A DNA stretch of 64,000 nt from Clostridium oryzae (GCF_002029235.1 NZ_MZGV01000025.1:1-64000), one strand, 5' to 3'. Positions 9,317-19,220 are shown, counted from the stretch's first letter. The notes: generated from the sequence alone by a model not told the origin. Translations and numbers: made by a program.

Positions 9317-10225
9317 TCAATTTTCTTTTAAAAGTTTCTTTATTTCAACTTCATTAACTTCTCCATCGGTCTCCAGCTTTATATCGTCCTCTGAAACTGT
9401 TCCTTCATAGCTGCCTGAAACAAGTACTATTTCATTTATTCTAAAATCTTCAATAATATCATCTTCATCTTTCATCTCTATTTTTACTTTTACCATTTCC
9501 TTCACTGCACTGTTAGAAATAACTTTTCCTTCTCCCATATCTGTTTTAACTAGAGAACCCACTTTAGGTAATCTCTTTCTTATACCTTCATAGGTTTTCT
9601 GTTCATAATTAAGACAGCACATAAGTCTCCCACAGATTCCAGATATTTTTGTAGGGTTAAGTGACAAGTTTTGCTCTTTCGCCATTTTAATTGAAACAGA
9701 TGCAAAGTCACCTAAAAATGCAGAGCAGCACATAGTTCTTCCACAAGGACCTAATCCTCCTACCATTTTAGCCTCATCTCTTACTCCTATCTGTCTTAAT
9801 TCTATTCTTGTTTTAAAAATTGTAGCAAGATCTTTTACCAATTCTCTAAAATCTACTCTTCCATCAGCTGTAAAATAGAATATAACCTTATTGTTATCAA
9901 AAGTATATTCTACGTCTATTAGCTTCATATCAAGTTTATGCTGAATAATCTTATTCGCGCATATATTAAATGCATCCTTCTCTTTTTTATTATTTACATC
10001 ATTTATTTTGATATCTTCTTCAGAAGCTACTCTAAGTACATCCTTCAATGGAGCTATTACCTCATTTTCACTGATATCCTTAGGACCTATAACGCAATCT
10101 CCAAACTCTACACCTCTAGCTGTCTCTACTATTAAACTGTCACCTTTTTGTATATGCAAACTGCCAGGATTAAAATAATATATTTTCCCAGCCTTCTTAA
10201 ATCTTACTCCAACTACTTTTATCAT
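9317..10225 (-). CDS. ricT: PSP1-domain protein YaaT/RicT
   Basis: A 302-residue protein of the PSP1 family. It has the characteristic cysteine-rich centre: C161, C166, C167 (GPCGRTMCC) and C198, C203, C204 (ICGRLMCC). In B. subtilis YaaT (RicT) with YlbF and YmcA forms an Fe-S-bearing complex that affects RNase Y activity, sporulation and biofilm formation. It follows holB by 56 bases, as in Bacillus, but the usual next gene yabA is replaced by the small HMA-like protein. Confidence 0.93.
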   Translation of the reverse strand: MIKVVGVRFKKAGKIYYFNPGSLHIQKGDSLIVETARGVEFGDCVIGPKDISENEVIAPLKDVLRVASEEDIKINDVNNKKEKDAFNICANKIIQHKLDMKLIDVEYTFDNNKVIFYFTADGRVDFRELVKDLATIFKTRIELRQIGVRDEAKMVGGLGPCGRTMCCSAFLGDFASVSIKMAKEQNLSLNPTKISGICGRLMCCLNYEQKTYEGIRKRLPKVGSLVKTDMGEGKVISNSAVKEMVKVKIEMKDEDDIIEDFRINEIVLVSGSYEGTVSEDDIKLETDGEVNEVEIKKLLKEN

Positions 10226-10281
10226 AACTTTCCTCCATAATTGAACCTTTCGTCAATTTTTTCTTTACTAAAGCAGTTATA

Positions 10282-11229
10282 TTATACATTAAAAATATCT
10301 ATTAAAAATACATTATATACTAAATTAAAATTTACATTTTTGACTATTTTCTTCCTCGCTTCTTCTGCAGCACTGACAATCTTCTGCAAAGAGTTATAAG
10401 AAAATAAATCACAACATTGCTTTATAACATCAATTTTGTCCCTATTTATTATAATTTTATCATCTGTAATATCCTTATATAAAATAATATCTCTTACATA
10501 TGATAGTATAGCTTCAAATATTTCTGAATATAAATGATTGTATTTTATAAAAAAATTAATATATTTATTTATAAATTCAGATTCTTTTGTTTTATTTATA
10601 TCAACTATAAGCTTAGCCAAAGTATCCCTTATCACTCTAAAATCTTCATCTTCCTTCAAATATTCGCATCTTCCTGGGATTCCCTCTGCAAAAACCAATA
10701 GACTTTCTTTCTGTTTACCATCTAATTCTGGATACTTCCTATATATAAACTTTAGCATTTCCTCTCTGCTGAGTGGATTTAATTTATGAATTTGACACCT
10801 AGATTTTATAGTATCTAAAATCATTTGAACATTTTCACATAATATAAATATATAAACTCCAGCAGGAGGTTCCTCAATAGTCTTCAATACAGCATTCTGT
10901 GCCTGTACTGTAAGTTTATCTGCACTGTAAATTATTATTACTTTCTTATCGCCTTCATATGGTTTTTTGTTAACTTCATCTATTAAGGCTCTAACTTGGT
11001 CTATACCTATACTCTTTTTGTTCTTACTCAATTTAAATTCGCAAATATCTACATATTGTTTAATTTCGCTCTTACCTATGAGCTTTACTGCTGTTTCTTT
11101 AGTTATAAGACTCTTGCCTATGCCATCCTTACCTATGATCAGATGAGCATGAACTAAACTACCGTCCAAAATCTGCTTTTTAAAATATTCCCGTATATCA
11201 TTGTGACCAATAATATCTGTATCTTGCAC
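10282..11229 (-). CDS. holB: DNA polymerase III delta-prime subunit
   Basis: A 315-residue clamp-loader subunit. The N-terminal AAA module has the P-loop GKDGIGKS (33-40) and the SRC sensor motif in DTIKSRCQIHKL (about 140-150). A C-terminal helical collar domain follows. The four-cysteine zinc site present in some delta-prime proteins is not seen. The start is GTG, 7 bases after AGGAGG. Its position between darA and yaaT matches Bacillus, although yaaR is missing and a terminator separates it from darA, so it may have its own promoter. Confidence 0.93.
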   Translation of the reverse strand: MQDTDIIGHNDIREYFKKQILDGSLVHAHLIIGKDGIGKSLITKETAVKLIGKSEIKQYVDICEFKLSKNKKSIGIDQVRALIDEVNKKPYEGDKKVIIIYSADKLTVQAQNAVLKTIEEPPAGVYIFILCENVQMILDTIKSRCQIHKLNPLSREEMLKFIYRKYPELDGKQKESLLVFAEGIPGRCEYLKEDEDFRVIRDTLAKLIVDINKTKESEFINKYINFFIKYNHLYSEIFEAILSYVRDIILYKDITDDKIIINRDKIDVIKQCCDLFSYNSLQKIVSAAEEARKKIVKNVNFNLVYNVFLIDIFNV

Positions 11230-11291
11230 TTAATTTCCTCCTAAACAACCAGCTATGCCAGCAAAAAGACCATAAATAATTTACTGTTATT

Positions 11292-11329
11292 AAAAAGCAT
11301 GTTGAAAGCCATTAAAGACTTTCAACATG
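11292..11329 (-). terminator. Terminator after darA
   Basis: A stem CATGTTGAAAG with its complement (11298-11329) followed on the minus strand by CTTTTT. It lies between darA and holB and splits the classical yaaQ-holB cluster into two transcription units. Confidence 0.8.
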
Positions 11330-11349
11330 TTAATTTTATATTTGGTATT

Positions 11350-11691
<342 letters not shown>

Positions 11692-11774
11692 TCATCTAGG
11701 CAATTGTACAGCACTTATAGCTATACTATATAACTATTTTATCATATTTATATTAACTAATATATAGTCTCAAT

Positions 11775-12449
11775 TTAAAATATGGACATAATTTTTTCAT
11801 AAATTATACTATGTATCTCATCTATTTTAAGCATTTTACCATTCTTAAGACACTCTATTCTTTCCCAACCATATTCCTTAGAAACAAGTAAGGCATTTTG
11901 ATATGACTCTTTTACAAATTGATAATTTCTTTCATGTATGTCTTTATCCTTCCTGCCAGAATACTTGTTATTTCTATTTTTCATTAACTCTATTGTATAC
12001 TCAGGCGGTACATCCAAAAATATTACCAAATCGGGTGTTGGTAATCCAAATAAGTTATATTCAAAGTCACATAACCATTTTAAGAATTTGTTTTTTTCAT
12101 TCGTATCAGATATCTTCGCTGCCTGGTGAAGCATATTTGATGTTGTGTACCTATCTGCTAATATTATACCACCATTTTCATAAAAATCTTTCCACTTAGT
12201 TTTAAATGAAGCATATCTATCTACAGCATAAAAAGTAGAAGCAACATATGGGTTTACATCTTCAGCATTCTTGCCAAACATGCCATCAAGATACATTTTA
12301 ACAAGTGCAGAAGATTCACTGCTGTAATCAGGGAACTCTATCCTTTTTATCTTTTTGCTTTCTTCCCTTAGTCTATTCTCAAGAAGCTTCGACTGAGTAG
12401 CTTTTCCACTTCCATCACAACCATCAATAATTATAAGTTTTCCCTTCAT
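11775..12449 (-). CDS. tmk: Thymidylate-kinase-like nucleotide kinase
   Basis: About 224 residues with the dTMP kinase fold. The P-loop reads GCDGSGKAT, the DRY-like motif is in ILADRYTTSN, and PDLVIFLDVPPE is the typical fourth strand. It differs from standard Tmk in having alanine after the P-loop lysine instead of serine or threonine, and a long insert around residues 50-85 (the region ending in the FYAVDRYASF motif). The start is set at the second ATG, 9 bases after AGGAAGG; the first ATG (12458) directly abuts that site. It sits at the tmk position of the Bacillus cluster. It may be the housekeeping dTMP kinase or a divergent deoxynucleoside kinase. Confidence 0.82.
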   Translation of the reverse strand: MKGKLIIIDGCDGSGKATQSKLLENRLREESKKIKRIEFPDYSSESSALVKMYLDGMFGKNAEDVNPYVASTFYAVDRYASFKTKWKDFYENGGIILADRYTTSNMLHQAAKISDTNEKNKFLKWLCDFEYNLFGLPTPDLVIFLDVPPEYTIELMKNRNNKYSGRKDKDIHERNYQFVKESYQNALLVSKEYGWERIECLKNGKMLKIDEIHSIIYEKIMSIF

Positions 12450-12471
12450 ATAGTTCATCCTTCCTAATCCC

Positions 12472-13917
12472 CTATTTTAGTACATTTATTTTTCTATTAT
12501 CTAAACCTAATATAGTTGTTCCTTTATTCACATAATAATTAATTATTCCTAGTGAATCCTTATCTATTACTTCCCCGATAACAACTATTGGTATCCCTGG
12601 TGGATACGGGACTATATTTGCTGCAGCTATTTGTCCTAATGCTTCACCCAACGGAACATAATTACTTTCCATATCTACAGCTTCGTAAGGTGCTAGTTTC
12701 TGCATAGGCATTCTATTAACTTTTAATACTATTTCATTACATGTAAATCGTTTCTCCTCAATGTTCTTAAGAGCGTTAACCAACTTATCATAATCTTCCT
12801 TCGAATTAAATGGAGCTGCTATAAGAACTATATTACTTCCATCACTCATCTCACACTGAACACCACATTCTCTAAGATATTCTATTATTTTAAATCCATC
12901 TAAACTTTTTCCACAATTAATAACCATACGGCTTTTATCAAGCTTTACATTGTACGGGATGCATATCTTAGATATATCCTCTTGATTCATGACGTTAAAA
13001 ACAGTTTCCGTATTTATAATTTTACTGTACTTTTCAACCATGTGTATGCATTTTTCAAAATCCTCTCTTCCGTATTCTTCCATATAAGCCCTGCAATAAT
13101 CCATTGCAGCTAAAAAAATATATGAGGGACTTGTAGTTGAAAATACACTTACATAGAAGTCTAATTCTTTTATTTTATGCCTATTCGACACATGCAAAAA
13201 TGCAGTTTGAGTTAAACTAGGAAGCGTTTTATGTGCGCTCATCACAACCATATCAGCCCCTAGCTTTAATGGGTTTTCTGGCAGCATTTCAGATATTCCA
13301 AAATGTGCTCCATGTGCACAATCTACCAGCGCCATCATATTCAAGCGTTTGCAAGCATAAACTATTCTTTCTAAATCACAAGCAATTCCATAATAATTAG
13401 GATAGGTGACTATAACACCTGCAGCATCCGTATTATTATATAATGTTTCAAAAAAATGCTCCATATTAATAGTAACAGGAGCATTATAACTATCATCTAT
13501 TATATTATCAACATACACAGGTTTTAGCTTTCTCAAAACTATACCATTAAATATGGATCTATGACAATTTCTTTCTACGATAACTTTATCTCCTTCATTA
13601 AATGCCGAAAATATCATAGCTAAATTACCACTAGTGCTTCCATTGACTAAAAAATAAGATTTTTCACTTCCATATAAATTACTTAGTAACTCCTCTGACT
13701 CCTTAATTATTCCTTCAGCTTTGTGAAGATTATCTAAACCTTCAACTTCTGTAATATCCATATCTATAATCATATTTTTCAAATTTTTATGACTATACTT
13801 TTCAAACATACCTCTTCCGCCTTTATGTCCAGGCATGGAGAAAGGTGCATTTTTTTCTTTTGTGTACTCTAATAGAGCATCTATTATAGGTGTTTTCGCC
13901 ATTACTTTATATTTCAC
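12472..13917 (-). CDS. Orn/Lys/Arg decarboxylase-family PLP enzyme (YaaO-like)
   Basis: A 481-residue fold-type I PLP enzyme. The N terminus has PGHKGGRG (29-36), the aspartate-histidine motif DCAHGAHFG is near 199-207, and the PLP lysine lies in SAHKTLPS (K230). The C-terminal domain contains the EAVDMESNYVPL stretch typical of this family. It corresponds to yaaO, next to tmk, whose substrate is unproven (arginine, lysine and ornithine are all possible). The annotated start is a GTG only 2 bases after AGGAG; the ATG five codons later is 17 bases away, so the exact start is uncertain. The gene follows gin by 5 bases. Confidence 0.88.
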   Translation of the reverse strand: MKYKVMAKTPIIDALLEYTKEKNAPFSMPGHKGGRGMFEKYSHKNLKNMIIDMDITEVEGLDNLHKAEGIIKESEELLSNLYGSEKSYFLVNGSTSGNLAMIFSAFNEGDKVIVERNCHRSIFNGIVLRKLKPVYVDNIIDDSYNAPVTINMEHFFETLYNNTDAAGVIVTYPNYYGIACDLERIVYACKRLNMMALVDCAHGAHFGISEMLPENPLKLGADMVVMSAHKTLPSLTQTAFLHVSNRHKIKELDFYVSVFSTTSPSYIFLAAMDYCRAYMEEYGREDFEKCIHMVEKYSKIINTETVFNVMNQEDISKICIPYNVKLDKSRMVINCGKSLDGFKIIEYLRECGVQCEMSDGSNIVLIAAPFNSKEDYDKLVNALKNIEEKRFTCNEIVLKVNRMPMQKLAPYEAVDMESNYVPLGEALGQIAAANIVPYPPGIPIVVIGEVIDKDSLGIINYYVNKGTTILGLDNRKINVLK

Positions 13918-13922
13918 AACTC

Positions 13923-14132
13923 CTATTTATAATTTTTTTGAACCTCAGTTCTTTCATTCAAAATCGTTTGCACCATAGCCTTCTTTATGCAATCTCTGTA
14001 GAAATCATAAAAGTCCGTATTTAATCCTACACTGAGGAGTCTTTTTTCACAAGCTTTACAAATCACTCTTCCATTTATTATTATACCACTATTTAATTCT
14101 TTCCTACAAATTATACATTTCTGTTTTCTCAT
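13923..14132 (-). CDS. Sigma-G/anti-sigma factor Gin (CsfB-like)
   Basis: A 69-residue zinc-ribbon protein with C6/C9 and C25/C28 (CIICRKELNSGIIINGR, then CKAC). This matches Gin/CsfB, the sporulation inhibitor of premature sigma-G activity. The start at MRKQK is chosen because AGAAGG is 7 bases upstream. The reading frame is open 21 codons further upstream, where an even stronger GGAGGTG site precedes a different-frame ATG with only four codons. It heads the gin-yaaO-tmk-darA series as csfB does in Bacillus, without xpaC and yaaN. Confidence 0.85.
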   Translation of the reverse strand: MRKQKCIICRKELNSGIIINGRVICKACEKRLLSVGLNTDFYDFYRDCIKKAMVQTILNERTEVQKNYK

Positions 14133-14358
14133 AAGCCGACCTTCTGCAGACTTAGTAATCAGCAAAATGGCATGCACCTCCTTGCTATAATCCATATATA
14201 TGAAATTATTAGCTCCTACATTATATTGTATTCACGATTCTTCAAAAATTTATTTTGTCCACATTTTTATTTTGAAATTTTGTTAAAATTAATTAAAATA
14301 TATTGTATTAATGTTTTTTTAGTGTATACAGCCTGTTTATATAGCTGTATAATTATTT

Positions 14359-14380
14359 CGGTGGATATTCCTCCGTTTTT
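14359..14380 (+). other. Stem-loop with T-run in the corA leader
   Basis: CGG-T-GGA-TAT-TCC-T-CCG can fold with one U-U mismatch and is followed by TTTTT, 55 bases before the CorA-type gene. It could be a weak terminator or attenuator in the leader. No gene lies upstream on this strand, so it would act on the leader transcript. The rest of 14196-14435 shows nothing recognisable, and no M-box consensus was found. Confidence 0.3.
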
Positions 14381-14435
14381 GTAGTTTCATAACAGAAATC
14401 AAAAGAAATATTAATGAATCCAAGGAGGTGTAAAA

Positions 14436-15392
14436 ATGATTAACATCTATAAAAGTTATGATGGTCAAAGCAACTCCCTTCAGGAAATCGAAAATATAGA
14501 AGCTGGTTGTTGGATAAACATTGTAGCACCTACAAATCAGGAGTTATCATTTATATCAAAAAAAACTAATGTACCTCTAGAGTTCCTACGAGCTCCTCTA
14601 GATGACGAAGAAACTTCAAGACTTGAAACAGAGGATAACAATGTTTTAGTAATAGTAGATATACCTTTCACAGAAATGGAAGATAACTCGTTGACTTACG
14701 ATTCGTATCCTCTAGCAATAATACATACAGAGAAGGAAATTATAACTGTATGTTTGAAAAACAGTAAAATTCTCACTGATTTTATAGATGGAAAGGTACG
14801 CTCCTTCTTTACTTTTAAACGCTCTAGATTTATCTTGCAGATTCTATATCGCGTAGCTACGTATTATTTGCTGTACCTCAGGCAGATAGATAAAAAAAGT
14901 CTTATGTTTGAAAAAAAGCTTCATAAATCAATGCGAAACAGAGAACTTATATTATTACTCTCATTGGAAAAATCTCTTGTATATTTTTCTACTTCATTAA
15001 AATCAAATGAAATCACATTGGAAAAAATGCTAAAGTTAGAATTTATAACCAGATACGAGGAAGATAAAGATGTACTAGAGGACGTAATAATAGAGAATAA
15101 ACAGGCCATAGAAATGGCTAATATATATAGTAATATACTTTCAGGCACAATGGACGCTTTTGCTTCAGTAATCTCTACTAATCTTAACATTGTTATGAAA
15201 TTGTTAGCATCTGTAACAATAGTTATGTCCATACCAAACATGATTTCGGGACTATTTGGTATGAATGTAACAGGTATACCTTTTGCAGTAGGAAGTAGTG
15301 CGTTTAAATATGGTTTTTGGGCTGTGTGTGCCATAGTAGTATGTATTTGCTGCATTACAATAATTATATTGAATAAAAAAGATATGTTCTAA
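14436..15392 (+). CDS. CorA-type divalent cation transporter
   Basis: A 318-residue 2-TM protein of the CorA metal ion transporter superfamily. It has a large N-terminal cytoplasmic domain (about 1-250), then two membrane helices (about 255-280 and 292-313). The signature GMN lies at the end of the first helix in GLFGMNVTG. Transport of Mg2+ (or Co2+/Ni2+) as a pentamer is known for the family; the exact ion cannot be read from sequence. AAGGAGG precedes the ATG. It stands alone between divergent gin and tRNA-Cys. Confidence 0.9.
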   Translation: MINIYKSYDGQSNSLQEIENIEAGCWINIVAPTNQELSFISKKTNVPLEFLRAPLDDEETSRLETEDNNVLVIVDIPFTEMEDNSLTYDSYPLAIIHTEKEIITVCLKNSKILTDFIDGKVRSFFTFKRSRFILQILYRVATYYLLYLRQIDKKSLMFEKKLHKSMRNRELILLLSLEKSLVYFSTSLKSNEITLEKMLKLEFITRYEEDKDVLEDVIIENKQAIEMANIYSNILSGTMDAFASVISTNLNIVMKLLASVTIVMSIPNMISGLFGMNVTGIPFAVGSSAFKYGFWAVCAIVVCICCITIIILNKKDMF

Positions 15393-15527
15393 TAAAGAAA
15401 CATGAGTGACCTCTGCAGGCTAAAAAACGCCCCAAAAGGTCACTTATTATATTAATTGACTAGATAAGTTAGATAAAATAAAAAAAGCAGTATGACCGAT
15501 AAATATCAATCAAACTACCTTTATAAA

Positions 15528-15601
15528 TGGAGGCGCCACCCAGATTTGAACTGGGGATGAAGGTGTTGCAGACCTCTGCCTTACCACTTGGCTATAGCGC
15601 C
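15528..15601 (-). tRNA. tRNA-Cys (GCA)
   Basis: A 74-base cloverleaf including an encoded CCA (discriminator U). Acceptor stem GGCGCTA/TGGCGCC contains one G-U pair. The anticodon loop CTGCAAC gives GCA. The T-loop reads TTCAAAT. It lies alone between corA and the lipoprotein gene; no strong terminator follows on its strand. Confidence 0.95.
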
Positions 15602-15834
15602 ATACGCATTAAAGCGAATCCGTGATTTATATTACCATAGATTTTGAAATAAATATTTGATATTTAAGCTTATTTTTAATATTAGCTTCTTTTTTCTACG
15701 TTTACTGTGAGTTTCTTTAATATATCTTATGATGATACTCCCGGATACGTGATTACAGGATAAAGCTTTTAGTAATTAAGTACGATAATTTATTGAAAGG
15801 TGGTGGGTTCCGTTTTTTATTAACGGAGATTTAT

Positions 15835-16881
15835 ATGACAAAAAAGAAAAAATTAATTTATATAATTTGTTTATTACTATCTATATCTTCTTTAGCATCT
15901 TGTTCAAAAAAAGCTGCACCGTCAACCGGAACTAATTCTAGCAATACCGCACAAGATACAAGCACTGCTTCTCCAAGCAGTTCAAGCTCTAGTGGTTCTA
16001 CTGTTATTTCAAATACTAGCACTAAGAATAAGTCAGCTTTTAAAAACAGCGGTCTCTTATCAGCAACAGATATAAAACGCAATTTCGGTAGCGTAGCTGT
16101 TGCTGGAAAAAATATATATTACTCGAATTACGCTATAAAAAATCTTATTTTTAAAGCTTCTGCTGGTAACATAAAATCTTCAACTTCGCCTAACTCCGCT
16201 TGGCTTGAACAGGCATGCACTTCGATAGACGTCAATGGTAATTGGCTTTATTTTGATAATTGGACAGACAATAGTACACTATATAAAATAAATTTAAAAA
16301 GCAAAAAGCAGGTTAAGCTTACTAACGATAAAGTATCTTCTATAGTAGTAAATAATAATTGGATTTACTACATAAATAAAAGTGATGGAGATCGATTATA
16401 TAGAATAGATGACAAAGGCAAAAATAGATTGAGGGTAACTACTTCACCTGTTTCAAAATATCAAATAGCAAACAACTACATAATATACCAAAATATATCT
16501 GACAATTACACTTTATATATAGCTAATGGTGATGGTACTATAAGTCAAAAATTATCAAACGATAGAATATATTGTTTTGCTATTAGTAAAAAAAATATAT
16601 ATTATTACACTCAGCAAGGACAAGGTGGATTATATAAGATTGATTTTATAGGAAACAATAAGAAAAGAATAATGGATATAAATGCAAAACAAATATGCAT
16701 AACTAATAAATCACTTTATTTTATTAACGGATCGGATAACGATAAAGTTTATAAATCAAGTCTTTCCGGAAAAAATCTAACGGTAGCATATGATGTTTCT
16801 ACTGCAGAAATAGAAAATATAAACAATAAAATCTATGCTCAAAACAGTGCTGATTACACTTTACCAACCATAGTTAAATAA
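15835..16881 (+). CDS. DUF5050-like beta-propeller lipoprotein
   Basis: A 348-residue exported lipoprotein. A basic N terminus (MTKKKK) and hydrophobic stretch end in the lipobox LASC, with the lipidated cysteine at residue 23. A Ser/Thr/Asn-rich linker (about 27-65) follows. The rest is a series of repeats of about 40 residues with the pattern NWIYYIN...LYRID.DGK, as in DUF5050 proteins that fold as beta-propellers. The ATG at 15835 is preceded by GGAG; an upstream in-frame TTG lacks a ribosome site. The ribosome site can be hidden in a 6-base-pair hairpin. Ligand unknown. It is monocistronic and ends in a good terminator. Confidence 0.85.
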   Translation: MTKKKKLIYIICLLLSISSLASCSKKAAPSTGTNSSNTAQDTSTASPSSSSSSGSTVISNTSTKNKSAFKNSGLLSATDIKRNFGSVAVAGKNIYYSNYAIKNLIFKASAGNIKSSTSPNSAWLEQACTSIDVNGNWLYFDNWTDNSTLYKINLKSKKQVKLTNDKVSSIVVNNNWIYYINKSDGDRLYRIDDKGKNRLRVTTSPVSKYQIANNYIIYQNISDNYTLYIANGDGTISQKLSNDRIYCFAISKKNIYYYTQQGQGGLYKIDFIGNNKKRIMDINAKQICITNKSLYFINGSDNDKVYKSSLSGKNLTVAYDVSTAEIENINNKIYAQNSADYTLPTIVK

Positions 16882-16920
16882 AAAAAGGGACTAGTATGTA
16901 AAAATACTGGTTCCTTTTTT
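16881..16920 (+). terminator. Terminator after the lipoprotein gene
   Basis: GGGACTAGTAT pairs with ATACTGGTTCC (G-U pairs included) around a 6-base loop, followed by six T. A-run upstream gives weak activity on the other strand. Confidence 0.85.
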
Positions 16921-16967
16921 AACGTAATTAAAAAGTGATAGAAAGATGTTCTCTAATTTATGCCTTT

Positions 16968-17642
16968 TTAGTCTCCATCCACTAAATATCTCACTATGCC
17001 TTTAGTTCCTGGCACCTCGTTTTCTACTAAATCCTTTTTAAGTAATTGAGGATTATATTTCATCGTTTTAAATATAAAATTCATGATATCACCATCAAAT
17101 TCTATAATAGCGAAATTAATTATACCATTAGGATTATATCCTATAGACCCAGGATTCATAACCTTCCTTTCCTTCCAATAACTGCCGAAGGTTTGCTGAT
17201 GTGTATGTCCCATAAACACATATTCACAATTCTTAAGTTCATCCAAATCTACATATTGCTCCACTACTGTATGAATAAGCATAAATTTTTTGCCCCAAAC
17301 TTCTACACATTTAGATCGTGGAATTTGAGCAAGCTTATTTATCCTATCATTTCCTATAGTATCTTTAGTCCAAGTCTTGTGTTTATACCTATCATTATTC
17401 TCTTCATCATCAATATCCTCAAAGAGTTCTATTTCATTATTTCCCAATATATTAATAAATCTTTTATCATTCATTACTATATCAAAAACTTCATTTGGAT
17501 TAGGACCAAGTTGAAGAAAATCTCCAAGATTTAATACTGTACCTATATCAGGTCTAGCATTTAAATAATCTATAAACATCTTGAAGGCATGCATATTAGC
17601 ATGTATATCTGCCACTACCGCAATCCTGTTAATATTGCCCAT
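16968..17642 (-). CDS. Calcineurin-like metallophosphoesterase
   Basis: A 224-residue protein with the metallophosphoesterase signature: D12/H14 (ADIHAN), GD at 40-41 followed by the LGPNP loop, GNNE (67-70), and later HTVV and GHTH histidines that complete the dinuclear metal site. It resembles YfcE/DR1281-type small phosphodiesterases. No signal peptide, so cytosolic. An AAGGAGA site precedes the ATG. It follows murD by 50 bases on the same strand and may be cotranscribed. Substrate unknown; it is not necessarily linked to peptidoglycan. Confidence 0.9.
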   Translation of the reverse strand: MGNINRIAVVADIHANMHAFKMFIDYLNARPDIGTVLNLGDFLQLGPNPNEVFDIVMNDKRFINILGNNEIELFEDIDDEENNDRYKHKTWTKDTIGNDRINKLAQIPRSKCVEVWGKKFMLIHTVVEQYVDLDELKNCEYVFMGHTHQQTFGSYWKERKVMNPGSIGYNPNGIINFAIIEFDGDIMNFIFKTMKYNPQLLKKDLVENEVPGTKGIVRYLVDGD

Positions 17643-17691
17643 GTTATCTCTCCTTATATTCTATCACGTCTAAAGCTATTAAATGATCTTA

Positions 17692-19071
17692 TCATTTGAA
17701 AGAGTTTACAATCTCTCTAAATTTATTGCCTCTTTGCTCAAAGTTAGGAAACATATCAAAACTTGCACAAGCTGGCGATAATACAACATAATCTCCCTTT
17801 TCAGCAACTTCTTTTGCCTTATATACTGCGTCTTCAAAAGATTCAGCAACGTAAATAGGAAGTTTTATATCTCTTTCCTTAAGTACCTTATGGAATACAG
17901 CTTTTATCTTATCTTTTGTATTACCAACTAGAACAAGAGTTTTAATCTTATCAACACCTTGCTCCGCCAAAGGTTCAAAAGGTATATGTTTATCATATCC
18001 ACCTGCAATCAAAATAATAGGCTTATCGAATACTGATATGGTTGCTAAGCATCTTGTTGGGCTTGTACCTATGGAATCATTATAATATTTTACGCCATTA
18101 ACTTCCTTAACAAATTCATTTCTATGAGAAACTCCAGCAAAAGTTTCTGCTACCTTTCTCATTGTTTCAAATGATACCTCATCCTTTACAGCTAAGAACG
18201 CGCCTAAATAATTTTCTACATTATGCATTCCTTTTATATTTATATCGTCCTTTTTGCATATAAGTTTACCATCTATGAAAAGCTTTCCATCCTTGTAACA
18301 AGCTCCTTCATTCAATTCTTGTTTGCTAGTAAAGAATCTCACCTGCCCATTAGCTTCCTTATCAAATTCCTTTGTTATACTATTTCCTTTATTTATAACT
18401 AAAACATCATTCTTGTCTTGGTATCTAAATATATTTTTTTTAGCTTCAACATATTCTTCCATACCTTTATGCATATCTAAATGATTTGGGCTCAAATTTG
18501 TTACAAGGGCTACTTCCGGAGAGTGATCCATTGTCATAAGCTGAAAACTTGAAAGCTCTAATACTACTCTATCATCCTCTTTTATTTCCTCTATTTTTGA
18601 AAAGAGCGGAGCACCTATATTGCCACCTACCCATGTGTTAAAACCTTCCTGTTTTAAAAGCTTATATATTATAGTGGTAGTTGTTGTCTTACCATCACTT
18701 CCAGTTACACCGTATATCTTAGCTGGACAATACTTCACAAATTCCTCCATTTCAGAAGTTATATAAGTACCTTCCTGTTTTGCTTTTAAAAGGTATTCAC
18801 TATCTATTCTCATTGAAGGTGTTTTAAATATAACATCAAATCCCTTCAAGTTTTCCATGTATCCCTCGCCTAAACTAAAATTCACTCCTTTTTGAGCAAA
18901 TTCTGTTATTATATCTCCCAATTGTTCTTTTGTCTTTTTATCAAAAGCTGTAACTACAGCACCCAAATCAAGTAAAAACCTTATTAGTGGTATATTACTT
19001 ACTCCAATGCCAACAACTGCGGTGTTCTTACCTTTAATAAATTTCTTAAATATATCAAAATCCTCTTTCAT
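17692..19071 (-). CDS. murD: UDP-N-acetylmuramoylalanine-D-glutamate ligase
   Basis: A 459-residue Mur ligase that adds D-glutamate to UDP-MurNAc-L-Ala in the cytosol. The N-terminal Rossmann-like domain ([12 protein letters not shown]) is followed by the ATP loop [12 protein letters not shown] (about residues 116-127), the central [10 protein letters not shown] motif, and the C-terminal domain with [10 protein letters not shown] and [11 protein letters not shown]. Length is normal. AGGAGG precedes the ATG. In this window it is separate from the usual mra cluster, next to glyS, an arrangement seen in clostridia. Confidence 0.97.
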   Translation of the reverse strand: MKEDFDIFKKFIKGKNTAVVGIGVSNIPLIRFLLDLGAVVTAFDKKTKEQLGDIITEFAQKGVNFSLGEGYMENLKGFDVIFKTPSMRIDSEYLLKAKQEGTYITSEMEEFVKYCPAKIYGVTGSDGKTTTTTIIYKLLKQEGFNTWVGGNIGAPLFSKIEEIKEDDRVVLELSSFQLMTMDHSPEVALVTNLSPNHLDMHKGMEEYVEAKKNIFRYQDKNDVLVINKGNSITKEFDKEANGQVRFFTSKQELNEGACYKDGKLFIDGKLICKKDDINIKGMHNVENYLGAFLAVKDEVSFETMRKVAETFAGVSHRNEFVKEVNGVKYYNDSIGTSPTRCLATISVFDKPIILIAGGYDKHIPFEPLAEQGVDKIKTLVLVGNTKDKIKAVFHKVLKERDIKLPIYVAESFEDAVYKAKEVAEKGDYVVLSPACASFDMFPNFEQRGNKFREIVNSFK

Positions 19072-19220
19072 TAAAATATCCTCCTAGATTACTATCTATA
19101 ATTTTATCCCTTTAGTAATTTATTATAACATCTATTGGTAAAAATGTTAAAATATTTTCAAAGTACTATAAACCTAGACAATAGCTAATACCTACATGTA
19201 TAGAACTTAGATAATCAAGA

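Noticed and set aside
9163-9357. Plus-strand ORF antisense to the HMA-like gene and yaaT
   Set aside because: Out-of-frame shadow with hydrophobic low-complexity translation and no ribosome site.
15404-15444. AGTGACCT/AGGTCACT inverted repeat after corA as a terminator
   Set aside because: The loop is over 20 bases and there is no proper T-run; possible but too weak to list.
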